Shown piece by piece: positions 45,148-52,873 of a stretch of DNA of 64,000 nt. Each line of letters starts with the position of its first letter. The stretch's first letter is position 1. Origin of the DNA: Bacteroidota bacterium. GTDB lineage: Bacteria > Bacteroidota > Bacteroidia > Chitinophagales > Chitinophagaceae. Location: NCBI GenBank assembly GCA_005882315.1, contig VBAR01000006.1:124001-188000 (forward strand). Reading direction: 5' to 3'. Both the position numbers and the translations under genes were made by a program. Under the pieces are notes generated by a model. That model ran no database searches. It saw only the letters and a list, made by a program, of their open reading frames with translations, and was not told where the DNA came from.

Positions 45148-45903
45148 ATGAGGAAAACCTCAATTATTTTATTTTCCCTTTTTACATCTTTTGTATCATT
45201 TGGCCAGGATGTAAATAAGCTGGTTAAAAAAGCAGACAGTCTTGAAGCTGCGCTGAATGAGGCCGGTGCTTATGAAACATTCAAACAGGTACTGAAAGCT
45301 GATCCCCGAAATTATCATTCACTTTGGAAATGCAGCGAATTGTGCAGTCGCATCGGTAATCGCCAAAAAGTAAAAGAAACAAAGCTCGATTATTTTAAAG
45401 CAGGAAGGATATATGCCGAGACAGCTATTAAAGTAAATCCCAAAGCGGCTGATGGATACTATGCTCTTTCAGTGGCTATGGGAAGAAAAGCATTGATTGA
45501 AAGTGGTAATGAAAGAATAAATGCAGTAAAGGAAATTAAAACAAATGCTGATAAAGCTCTTGCAATAGATCCTAATCATGGTCGTGCCTGGCATGTGCTG
45601 GGTAAATGGAATTATGAAGTGAGCAACCTGAATGGACTTGAAAAAGCAGCATTAAGAATATTATATGGTGGTTTGCCCAAAGCATCTTTAGCTGAATCGA
45701 TCCGCTGCTATGAAAAAGCAAAACAACTGGAGCCGGTATTTGCTTTAAATAATCTTGAATTGGCGAAAGCCTATCACCGTAATGATGAAGATGCAAAAGC
45801 AATTGCATTGCTGAAAAGTTTACCAAATATACCAGCCCGAACAGAGGATGATACCCGCATTAGAGAAGAAGGCAGGAAATTGTTGCAAAAGATTGAGGAT
45901 TGA
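45148..45903 (+). CDS. Exported TPR protein resembling the eukaryotic RMDN family
   Basis: A 251-residue protein with a signal peptide (MRKTSIILFSLFTSFVSFG) and about five helical TPR-like repeats. The segment HVLGKWNYEVSNLNGLEK, then AALRILYGGLPKASL and YEKAKQLEP, recalls the RMDN/FAM82 proteins, which have LGRWCYEVxxLxxxER and a short FxxPPxxxYEEAL block. I infer a periplasmic scaffold rather than an enzyme. It follows folB by 6 bp and is probably in the trxB transcript. It converges on the MATE gene four bases away. Confidence 0.65.
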   Translation: MRKTSIILFSLFTSFVSFGQDVNKLVKKADSLEAALNEAGAYETFKQVLKADPRNYHSLWKCSELCSRIGNRQKVKETKLDYFKAGRIYAETAIKVNPKAADGYYALSVAMGRKALIESGNERINAVKEIKTNADKALAIDPNHGRAWHVLGKWNYEVSNLNGLEKAALRILYGGLPKASLAESIRCYEKAKQLEPVFALNNLELAKAYHRNDEDAKAIALLKSLPNIPARTEDDTRIREEGRKLLQKIED

Positions 45904-45907
45904 AATA

Positions 45908-47272
45908 TCATATCACTTTCTTCCTCCACCTTTCACTCCTGATATATAAGAACGAAGGCACAAACATCAGTATCCAGTAAAGCCACTCACTCATCCAGCC
46001 AATAGTGATTGACAGTTTGAATTTTTCCATTACTACATAGACATAAATGCTGTAAAGGATAATGGTGAAGAGTTCAATGAGGAAAGTAACTCTTGTATTG
46101 CCCGTACCGGTTACCGATGATAACCACACAACCGAGAATGACATTAGTATCATCGCTAATGAAATAACTCTTACAACCGGTATACCTTGCTCAATAAACT
46201 CCTGGCCTTGCCCGAAAATGGAAAGAAATAATTGCGGAGCAATATTGAGTACAATGCAAATACATATAGCAATACCGGTACTTAGCTTTACAATTTTTTT
46301 AATTACATGTATCACTTCATCTTTTTTACCTTGCCCGATCACATTACTTACCATGCTATTGGCTGCGGAAGCAAATGCCCAGCTCATACAACCAAAAATA
46401 CCAAACACGTTTCGCATTACGTTGGAGATGGCCTGAGGTATGTCGGATGGCTGGTTTCGTTCAATAAGAACATAAAAGAATTCCCAGGTAGTAATGCTGA
46501 TCGCATGCTGAAACACCAGCGGCGCAGACATATTCGTAATGAGCTTTGCATTCTGTTTATCCCAGCGAATATTTTTAAACAATGAAAATCGTTGTGCAAT
46601 TCCTTTTTGATGAATAACAAGATAAATAACAAACATTCCGGTAAACTCTGCAAGAATAGAAGCAAAGGCAGCCCCGTTAAATCCCATTTCGGGAAAACCT
46701 AGTTTTCCAAAGATGAATGTATAATCAAAAAATATATTGGCAATGGCTTCAGCGATCGTACCCAGTACCAAATATTTGCTTTGATTAGTGCCGACAAGCA
46801 ATGCATTCCGCATTTGATAGATGTATAAAAAAGGGAGTCCCCAGATCCGTATTTGTAAAAAAGAAATTGCCATCTCTGCTTTTTGTGGTTCATGCAGGAT
46901 GTTACGAAAAAGAATCGGCGTGAAAGTATAACTTACAATTATTCCAAATGCTGCGATCAGCATAGTAGTCAGAATCCCCTGGTTGAACAGTTTGCCGATC
47001 TCATTCGGTTTGTTTTCGCCAGCTCTGCGGCTGATGAGAGCCTGCAAGCCATTATTGAATCCAAAACCAACAGAAGCAAATATCAGGTAGTACACACCGG
47101 TGATACTTGCTACTGCCAGTGAGGTAGATGAATAATGACCGAGAAAAATATTGTTGATTATGAAATTGAGTTGCGGTACCAGTATAGCAAAACTGATTGG
47201 CAGCGTCAATTTTAATATCTGCCGGTTAGTTACCTGCATCTGCAGGTTGCTATAACTGTTTTCTGCACTCAT
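45908..47272 (-). CDS. MATE-family efflux transporter
   Basis: An inner-membrane, cation-coupled multidrug or metabolite exporter with about twelve hydrophobic segments in two halves. The family blocks are LPISFAILVPQLNFIINNIFLG near the start (here in parts) and GFGFNNGLQALISRRAGE. A conserved MSWAFASAANSMVSNVIGQG opens the second half. The start is uncertain: ATG 47272 is used; 47239 (MQVTNRQILKL) is equally possible and 47290 less likely. The substrate is unknown. Confidence 0.88.
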   Translation of the reverse strand: MSAENSYSNLQMQVTNRQILKLTLPISFAILVPQLNFIINNIFLGHYSSTSLAVASITGVYYLIFASVGFGFNNGLQALISRRAGENKPNEIGKLFNQGILTTMLIAAFGIIVSYTFTPILFRNILHEPQKAEMAISFLQIRIWGLPFLYIYQMRNALLVGTNQSKYLVLGTIAEAIANIFFDYTFIFGKLGFPEMGFNGAAFASILAEFTGMFVIYLVIHQKGIAQRFSLFKNIRWDKQNAKLITNMSAPLVFQHAISITTWEFFYVLIERNQPSDIPQAISNVMRNVFGIFGCMSWAFASAANSMVSNVIGQGKKDEVIHVIKKIVKLSTGIAICICIVLNIAPQLFLSIFGQGQEFIEQGIPVVRVISLAMILMSFSVVWLSSVTGTGNTRVTFLIELFTIILYSIYVYVVMEKFKLSITIGWMSEWLYWILMFVPSFLYIRSERWRKKVI

Positions 47273-47423
47273 AAAAGTAAAAGACGGCAAACCTACGATA
47301 AATTGAGCTGGTCTGTATTCAGATTAGGTTCATGTTCAGGGTTAATTTTTTATAAACATGCTGCTAAAAATAAAAGTCCTGCGATGAAGCGGGACTTTGA
47401 ATATTTATTTATAAAAACTTTTA

Positions 47424-48617
47424 TTATTCAAGTACTTTCTCTGTGATCTTTCCGGTCCTCTTATTTTTCAAGATCACTTTCTTTGCTCCGTAGTGTGTTA
47501 CTTCTTCTTTCACCAGGTAATGGTCCACATCGTATTCAGTTAAGTGACTGTCTTTGCTTACACCAACTCTTCCCCGCCAGATATCAAGTTTCACCGGTTC
47601 CCATTGTTTAGTTTTGGCACTTCGGTAAGCTGCATCTAAAATACAATTCACTACATAGCCATCATAAAAACTTTCTTTCGGTGCTTTGTTGTCTTCCATT
47701 GCATTGAACATATCCATGAACATATGATTATATCCGAGTTCATTTAATTCATCACCCACAGGAAATAACCAGCCTTTATTGCTTTCTGCTTTTTCTGCAA
47801 CATAATCTGCGCCCTGTCCTGATGTAAACATTTCGAAACCTGTACGTAAAAAACTATTTATCCAAATCGTTCCCTCACTGCCCATCACCTCATCCCTCAG
47901 ATCGAGACCACCACGAAATGTCCAGCTAACTTCAAATTGGCCGATAGCACCGTTTTCATATTTCACTAAACCAATAGCATGATCTTCTGCATCGATCGGC
48001 TTTACCTGTGTATCGGCCCAACACATTACTTCAATTGGCTTAATGTCTTTCCCGATATAACTCCGTGCAATTTCTACGCAATGGCAACCAAGATCGAGGA
48101 TACAACCGCCACCGGCCTGCTCGATATCCCAGAACCAATCACTATGAGGCCCGGGATGTGTTTCTCTTGACTTGGCCCAGAGAACTCTGCCAATTGCCCC
48201 TTGCTTTACACTCTCTATTGCTTTTATAAATTTCGGTGTGTAAACCAAATCTTCCAGGTAACCATTGAAAATACCGGCTTTCTCCACCGCTTCCAGCATT
48301 CGTTTTGCCTCTTCACCATTTCGGCCCAAAGGTTTGGTAGTGATAACAGCTTTTTTATGTTTACAGCAAAGCAACACGGCTGCTTCATGTAAATTATTGG
48401 GCAAAGAAATACAAACCACATCAACATCAGGATGGGCAATAGAAGCTTCCATATCAGTTGTCCAGTGCGACACTTTGTAATCTTCTGCAAACTTTTTAGC
48501 GCTTTCTTCTCTTCTTGAATAGATGCTTACAATTTTGTCCTTGTTACGATAGCCTTGTATTGAATCAGCATAGAAACGACCGATAAAACCGGAGCCCAGC
48601 ATAGATATTCTTTTCAT
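47424..48617 (-). CDS. Cytoplasmic Gfo/Idh/MocA family oxidoreductase
   Basis: A 397-residue NAD(P)-dependent oxidoreductase. I place the start at ATG 48617, because MKRISMLGSGFIGRFYADSI is a normal Rossmann start; a longer upstream ORF adds 20 residues without a signal. Further landmarks are VVCISLPNNLHEAAVLL and KAVITTKPLGRNGEEAKRML, where the Lys is the catalytic KP motif, and ILDLGCHCVEIARSYIG. Unlike the protein at 25920 it lacks a Tat signal, so it acts inside the cell. The sugar or inositol-like substrate is unknown. Confidence 0.85.
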   Translation of the reverse strand: MKRISMLGSGFIGRFYADSIQGYRNKDKIVSIYSRREESAKKFAEDYKVSHWTTDMEASIAHPDVDVVCISLPNNLHEAAVLLCCKHKKAVITTKPLGRNGEEAKRMLEAVEKAGIFNGYLEDLVYTPKFIKAIESVKQGAIGRVLWAKSRETHPGPHSDWFWDIEQAGGGCILDLGCHCVEIARSYIGKDIKPIEVMCWADTQVKPIDAEDHAIGLVKYENGAIGQFEVSWTFRGGLDLRDEVMGSEGTIWINSFLRTGFEMFTSGQGADYVAEKAESNKGWLFPVGDELNELGYNHMFMDMFNAMEDNKAPKESFYDGYVVNCILDAAYRSAKTKQWEPVKLDIWRGRVGVSKDSHLTEYDVDHYLVKEEVTHYGAKKVILKNKRTGKITEKVLE

Positions 48618-48762
48618 TGGCTTAATGTTAGATTTTTTTGAAAAGTACGAAAGAAAGCAATTCAATGAGGTGAACAAATAGCCGAATAAATTTTTTGATC
48701 AACATAACAGCTCTTTTTCTCCTTTTCTTTTTTGTTCGCTTAACCTATATTGCAGCGAACTT

Positions 48763-49416
48763 ATGAGACCAACCGAAGATAGTTACCGGCACAAGGGCCT
48801 GCGCAATAAACTTACAGATGTAATCAGGAGCAAAGGAATTACAGATGAAGAAGTGATCAATGCAATAAACAAAGTGCCCCGCCACTTTTTTCTTGATTCT
48901 GCTTTTGATGAAGTGGCTTATGAAGACCGGGCATTTCCAATAGGCGAGGGGCAAACTATTTCACAACCTTACACAGTTGCTTATCAAAGTCAATTGCTGG
49001 AAATAAAAAAATTTGAAAAGGTACTGGAAATTGGTACTGGCAGCGCTTACCAGGCAGTAGTATTGGCCGAAATGGGAGCCCAGGTTTATACCATTGAAAG
49101 ACATAAGATATTATTTGACAGCAATAAACAGTTTACTTTTTTAAAAAAGTTCTCCAATATTAAATTCTTTTACGGTGATGGTTTTGAAGGACTGCCTACT
49201 TATGGGCCTTTTGATAAAATACTCATTACTGCCGCTGCACCTGAAATACCGCAAAAACTTCTTGAACAATTAAAATTTTATGGCATGATGGTATTGCCAC
49301 TTGGAAGCGGTGATGTGCAGCAGATGATGCGATTAACTAAATTGGCAAGCGGGGCTATAAAGGAAGAAGTCTTTGACCGTTTTTCTTTTGTGCCGATGCT
49401 GGAAGGAAAGAAGTAG
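48763..49416 (+). CDS. pcm: Protein-L-isoaspartate O-methyltransferase
   Basis: Repairs isoaspartyl residues in ageing proteins by SAM-dependent methylation. Pcm-specific motifs are present: RHFFLDSAF, GEGQTISQPYTVAYQSQLL, VLEIGTGSAYQAVVLAEMG (motif I) and ILITAAAPEIPQKLLEQL. The motif IV-like MVLPLGSG is present too. The length of 217 residues is normal. It is divergent from the oxidoreductase gene and convergent with hscB. Confidence 0.95.
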   Translation: MRPTEDSYRHKGLRNKLTDVIRSKGITDEEVINAINKVPRHFFLDSAFDEVAYEDRAFPIGEGQTISQPYTVAYQSQLLEIKKFEKVLEIGTGSAYQAVVLAEMGAQVYTIERHKILFDSNKQFTFLKKFSNIKFFYGDGFEGLPTYGPFDKILITAAAPEIPQKLLEQLKFYGMMVLPLGSGDVQQMMRLTKLASGAIKEEVFDRFSFVPMLEGKK

Positions 49417-49453
49417 TTGCAGGCTTTTGTAATAACAGCTCGTATGAAGAGGG

Positions 49454-49969
49454 TTAATTTTCTGCAAGCTCCCTGTTTATCCTATTCAGATATTTTTTCT
49501 TGTAGTAATATTCTTTTACCTGCAGCAATTCTTTTTCGGTAGTAATACCGTCCTGATAATTTTCAATAATCTCTTTAACAGGTTCATATATTTCCGATTG
49601 GAGATTTAAGATTGATGATTGAATATTTTGTTTTAACTCCGGGTCATCTTCCATTTTGGCATCCATAAGTTGCTCATTTATCTCAAGCACTTCCATTAAA
49701 AAATTCGGTGGCAACTGGTATTTCTCTTCTTCTTCCAGCAGTTCTTTTAATTGAAGGACATACTTAATTGTCTCATCAGGATTCTGAAAAGTTTTAAAAG
49801 CTTTATTCAGGTTAGCTGTTATTTCCAATGCATGATGCTGCTCAGATGGTATGGCATTGGCATAAAAATCCGGGTGAAATTTTTTATTCAGCTCAAAATA
49901 TTTTGCTGGTAAACCGGATTTGTCCACTTTCAGTTGAACGGGTATGCCGAATATTTCAAAGTAGTTCAT
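49454..49969 (-). CDS. hscB: Fe-S cluster assembly co-chaperone HscB (J-domain protein)
   Basis: A 171-residue J protein that delivers IscU to the HscA chaperone. The J domain (about 1-75) has FEIFGIPV and the HPD tripeptide at 32-34. The C-terminal helices (about 95-170) form the scaffold-binding bundle with NEQLMDAKMEDDPELK. No other isc genes are nearby; it lies 16 bp after a MoxR-like ATPase gene on the same strand and may be co-transcribed with it. Confidence 0.88.
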   Translation of the reverse strand: MNYFEIFGIPVQLKVDKSGLPAKYFELNKKFHPDFYANAIPSEQHHALEITANLNKAFKTFQNPDETIKYVLQLKELLEEEEKYQLPPNFLMEVLEINEQLMDAKMEDDPELKQNIQSSILNLQSEIYEPVKEIIENYQDGITTEKELLQVKEYYYKKKYLNRINRELAEN

Positions 49970-49985
49970 AATGTATATCCTGTTT

Positions 49986-51566
49986 CTAATTCAAATCTTC
50001 TCCATCAAACTCCTCATCATAACTTTTTGCTGTGCCGATATTCATCATGCTACCGATCAGGTCAGCAAACTCCACTTTTGTTTCCATTACTTTTTTACTG
50101 ATAAGCGAATAAGAAGCCAACCCATGCAACACAAATTCCATCATCAAAGCCGACTCTTCTTCATTTGCCTTTGGAAAAAATTTCTTGACCAATGAATGCA
50201 AGCCATCTACTTTATACAGTAATAACAGTTTGTCTTTATCCTTTGTGTTAAAGAATACATTCAGGTTATTGCCTTTATCAAACCAACCTGTAATAGAACG
50301 GTAAGGATTATCTGGTTCTTTTTCTTCCAGTGTTTGTTTATCCCGATTTCTATCGGGATTCCTTCTTTTCTTCAATGTTTCAGGATTTGGAAAGTATTGA
50401 ATGAACTGCGTACGGATCGCTTTATCAAGCAGGTTCATGGCAACCTGGTAAGGGCCTTCCTGCTCGCCTTCATATACCAACTCTATTTTACCGGTGATGG
50501 AAGGAATGATGCCAATCAAATCACTCATCCATACCTGTGTCTGTTTTTCGTTGTTGATGATGGCCCTTCTTTCAGCTGTGCTGATAATATTTTCCAAAGC
50601 AGAAATAGTAAGCCTTGCACTTACGCCACTTTTTTTATCAACCAGTTCACTGGCTCTTGCTTCAAAAGCTACTTGTTCGATCAGGCGTTTTACCATGTCG
50701 CTGATCCTTACTTTTTGTTTTTGATCTTTCGAAATTTCTGCTTCCTGTTCCGTAATAGCCAATGCATTTTCAAGACTCTTTGGATAGTGAGTAAGTATCT
50801 GGCTTTCGATACGATCCTTAAGCGGAGTAACGATGGAGCCACGATTGGTATAATCTTCCGGGTTGGCTGTAAAAACAAAAAGAATATCGAGGTTCAATCG
50901 CAACTTAAAGCCACGGATCTGTATATCGCCTTCCTCTAAGATATTAAAGAGGGCAACCTGTATTCTTGCCTGCAAATCAGGGAGTTCGTTTATAACAAAA
51001 ACGCAACGATTGCTCTTTGGGATGATGCCATAATGAATCACTCTTTCATCTGCAAAATTTAGCTTTAGGTTAGCAGCTTTTATCGGATCGATATCGCCAA
51101 TCAAGTCGGCAACACTCACATCCGGCGTTGCCAATTTTTCGCCATAACGTTCACTCCGGTGTATCCAATGGATAGCTGTCTCATCGCCATGTGTTGCTAT
51201 CTCTTCGATCGCAAATTTTGAAACTGGGTTCAGCGGATCATCATTTAGTTCGCTACCGGATACTGCCGGAACATACTCATCCAACAGTTCAGTCATCAGC
51301 CTTGCCATTCTTGTTTTTGCCTGTCCACGCAAACCAAGGAATAAAATATTATGCCTGCTCAGCAATGCCCTTTCAACATCGGGGGTTACGGTTTCTTCAT
51401 ATCCAATAATGCCGGGAAAAGTTTCTTCGCCTTTTTTTAACCTTGCTATAAGATTATCACGAATTTCTTCTTTGATCGTTTTCGGTTTATAGCCGCTTTC
51501 TTTCAGTTCTCCGAGGGTTGCGATACCCCCAAACCCCCTAAAGGGGGATTTAGGTACTTCTTTCAT
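49986..51566 (-). CDS. MoxR/ChlI-like AAA+ ATPase
   Basis: A 526-residue AAA+ protein of the Mg-chelatase/MoxR clade, often paired with VWA proteins in metal insertion or complex maturation. Walker A is GLRGQAKT (78-85). The Walker B region reads VFVINE (N193, E194), with Asn where Asp is usual. FTANPEDYTNRGSIVTPLKDRI holds sensor 1. The first ~14 residues (MKEVPKSPFRGFGG) are encoded by a palindromic repeat, and normal sequence (ATLGELKESGYKPK) begins after them. A start inside the repeat or just after it is possible. Confidence 0.82.
   Translation of the reverse strand: MKEVPKSPFRGFGGIATLGELKESGYKPKTIKEEIRDNLIARLKKGEETFPGIIGYEETVTPDVERALLSRHNILFLGLRGQAKTRMARLMTELLDEYVPAVSGSELNDDPLNPVSKFAIEEIATHGDETAIHWIHRSERYGEKLATPDVSVADLIGDIDPIKAANLKLNFADERVIHYGIIPKSNRCVFVINELPDLQARIQVALFNILEEGDIQIRGFKLRLNLDILFVFTANPEDYTNRGSIVTPLKDRIESQILTHYPKSLENALAITEQEAEISKDQKQKVRISDMVKRLIEQVAFEARASELVDKKSGVSARLTISALENIISTAERRAIINNEKQTQVWMSDLIGIIPSITGKIELVYEGEQEGPYQVAMNLLDKAIRTQFIQYFPNPETLKKRRNPDRNRDKQTLEEKEPDNPYRSITGWFDKGNNLNVFFNTKDKDKLLLLYKVDGLHSLVKKFFPKANEEESALMMEFVLHGLASYSLISKKVMETKVEFADLIGSMMNIGTAKSYDEEFDGEDLN
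50340..50359. repeat. Dispersed palindrome, copy 4 (inside the AAA+ gene)
   Basis: ATCCCGAT and ATCGGGAT flank TTCT. It is in frame in the AAA+ gene and encodes NPDRNRD in a charged loop near residue 405. Confidence 0.55.
51534..51547. repeat. C-rich palindromic repeat at the AAA+ gene start
   Basis: CCCCCTAAAGGGGG, an imperfectly symmetrical inverted repeat with five-base arms. On the minus strand it encodes part of KSPFRGFGG in the first 14 residues of the AAA+ protein. A related copy is at 51635. Confidence 0.6.
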
Positions 51567-51634
51567 TTATTAGTTTCTTTTTTCTTTTGATTTTTTTAAA
51601 AATAACTTCTTAAATGTATTCTCAAATCTAAGTT

Positions 51635-51647
51635 CCCCTTTAGGGGG
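51635..51647. repeat. C-rich palindromic repeat, second copy
   Basis: CCCCTTTAGGGGG lies in the 90-bp gap between the VWA and AAA+ genes, 10 bp before the VWA stop, about 100 bp from the first copy. Confidence 0.55.
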
Positions 51648-51656
51648 ACAGGTGGT

Positions 51657-52754
51657 TCAATAAACAGTTTTTCTTTTTCCGCTTTCAAAATCCTTAAACA
51701 CAAATGCTCCCAATTTATCCAGCGATGCAAAGAATGCTTTGCCCTGGTTCATTTCGGTGAACTCCTGAACAAAATTTTGCAGATAAGGATCGGTTGCGAT
51801 CATAAATGTGGTAATTGGTATTTTCAATTTTTTACACTGAGCTGCAAGATTGATGCAACGATTTACGACTTTTCTATCCAACCCGAAAGCGTTTTTATAA
51901 TACCGCTTGCCGATCTTCAAACAGGTGGGCTTACCATCTGTTATCATAAAGATCTGTTTGTTGGGATTTTTCCTGCGGCGCAAAATATCCATCGCCAGTT
52001 CAAGCCCAGCAACTGTGTTAGTATGAAAAGGTCCTACTTGTAAGTAAGGAAGATCTTTTATTTCGATTGGCCATGCATCATTTCCAAACACAACAATATC
52101 CAAAGTGTCTTTAGGATATTTTGTTGTTATGAGTTCACTCAATGCCATTGCTACTTTCTTGGCGGGTGTTATTCTATCTTCACCATATAAGATCATTGAG
52201 TGAGAGATATCGATCATCAGCACTGTGCTGGTTTGTGATTTAAAATCTGTTTCCCGTATGCTTAGATCATCTTCCTGCAAATGAAAACTTTCAATACCAT
52301 GATTGATCTGTGCATTGCGGATACTTTCTGTAAAATCTATTTGCTCAGGCATATCGCCAAACTGGTAAGGTCTTGTTTCAGGATTTACTTCATCACCCAA
52401 TCCCGGTTTGAAGCTATGATGGTCGCCTTTCTTAGTTTTCTTTAGTTTACCGAAAATTTCTTCAAGACTTCTCTTACGGATGCCTTGTTCTGTTTTCGGA
52501 GTGATCTTAATTTCCCCTGTTTGATTATTGTCAGTAATAAATCCTTTTGCTTTCAGGTCTTCAATAAAATCTCCCATACCATATTCATCATCGGTTAACT
52601 GGTATTTTTTATCCAGTTCATTCAGCCATGACAAAGCTTCTGCTACATCGCCGCTTGTGTAGGTGAGGAGCTGCATAAACAGATCAAGCAATTGATCAAA
52701 TTTTGATTTGCCATTTGCCCGGGGATCATATTTGCTGAAATGAAAACCTTTCAT
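51657..52754 (-). CDS. von Willebrand factor A domain protein, MoxR partner
   Basis: A 365-residue cytoplasmic protein with a helical N-terminal region and a C-terminal VWA domain (about 175-360). The metal-ion-dependent adhesion site is DISHS (182-186, DxSxS), with FMITDGKPTCLK supplying the later Thr/Asp contact. I start at ATG 52754, because the upstream extension overlaps the secDF terminator. It is immediately upstream of the AAA+ ATPase gene on the same strand, the normal MoxR-VWA pairing. The client protein is unknown. Confidence 0.83.
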   Translation of the reverse strand: MKGFHFSKYDPRANGKSKFDQLLDLFMQLLTYTSGDVAEALSWLNELDKKYQLTDDEYGMGDFIEDLKAKGFITDNNQTGEIKITPKTEQGIRKRSLEEIFGKLKKTKKGDHHSFKPGLGDEVNPETRPYQFGDMPEQIDFTESIRNAQINHGIESFHLQEDDLSIRETDFKSQTSTVLMIDISHSMILYGEDRITPAKKVAMALSELITTKYPKDTLDIVVFGNDAWPIEIKDLPYLQVGPFHTNTVAGLELAMDILRRRKNPNKQIFMITDGKPTCLKIGKRYYKNAFGLDRKVVNRCINLAAQCKKLKIPITTFMIATDPYLQNFVQEFTEMNQGKAFFASLDKLGAFVFKDFESGKRKTVY

Positions 52755-52819
52755 AAAACTGTATAGCAAGTTACTGCAAATACTAACAGTGTGAAATGAC
52801 GAAAGGTTGCGATTATGGT

Positions 52820-52851
52820 AAAAAATAAACCCCAACGTTACGGTCGGGGTT
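52820..52851 (-). terminator. Terminator after secDF
   Basis: On the minus strand AACCCC and GGGGTT close a stem around ACCGTAACGT-type sequence, followed by TATTTTTT. Confidence 0.7.
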
Positions 52852-52873
52852 CAATATATATAAGTTGAGACTA

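Noticed and set aside
50334-50939. A 201-codon plus-strand ORF
   Set aside because: It lies entirely opposite the AAA+ gene, whose motifs are clear; the reverse frame has none.
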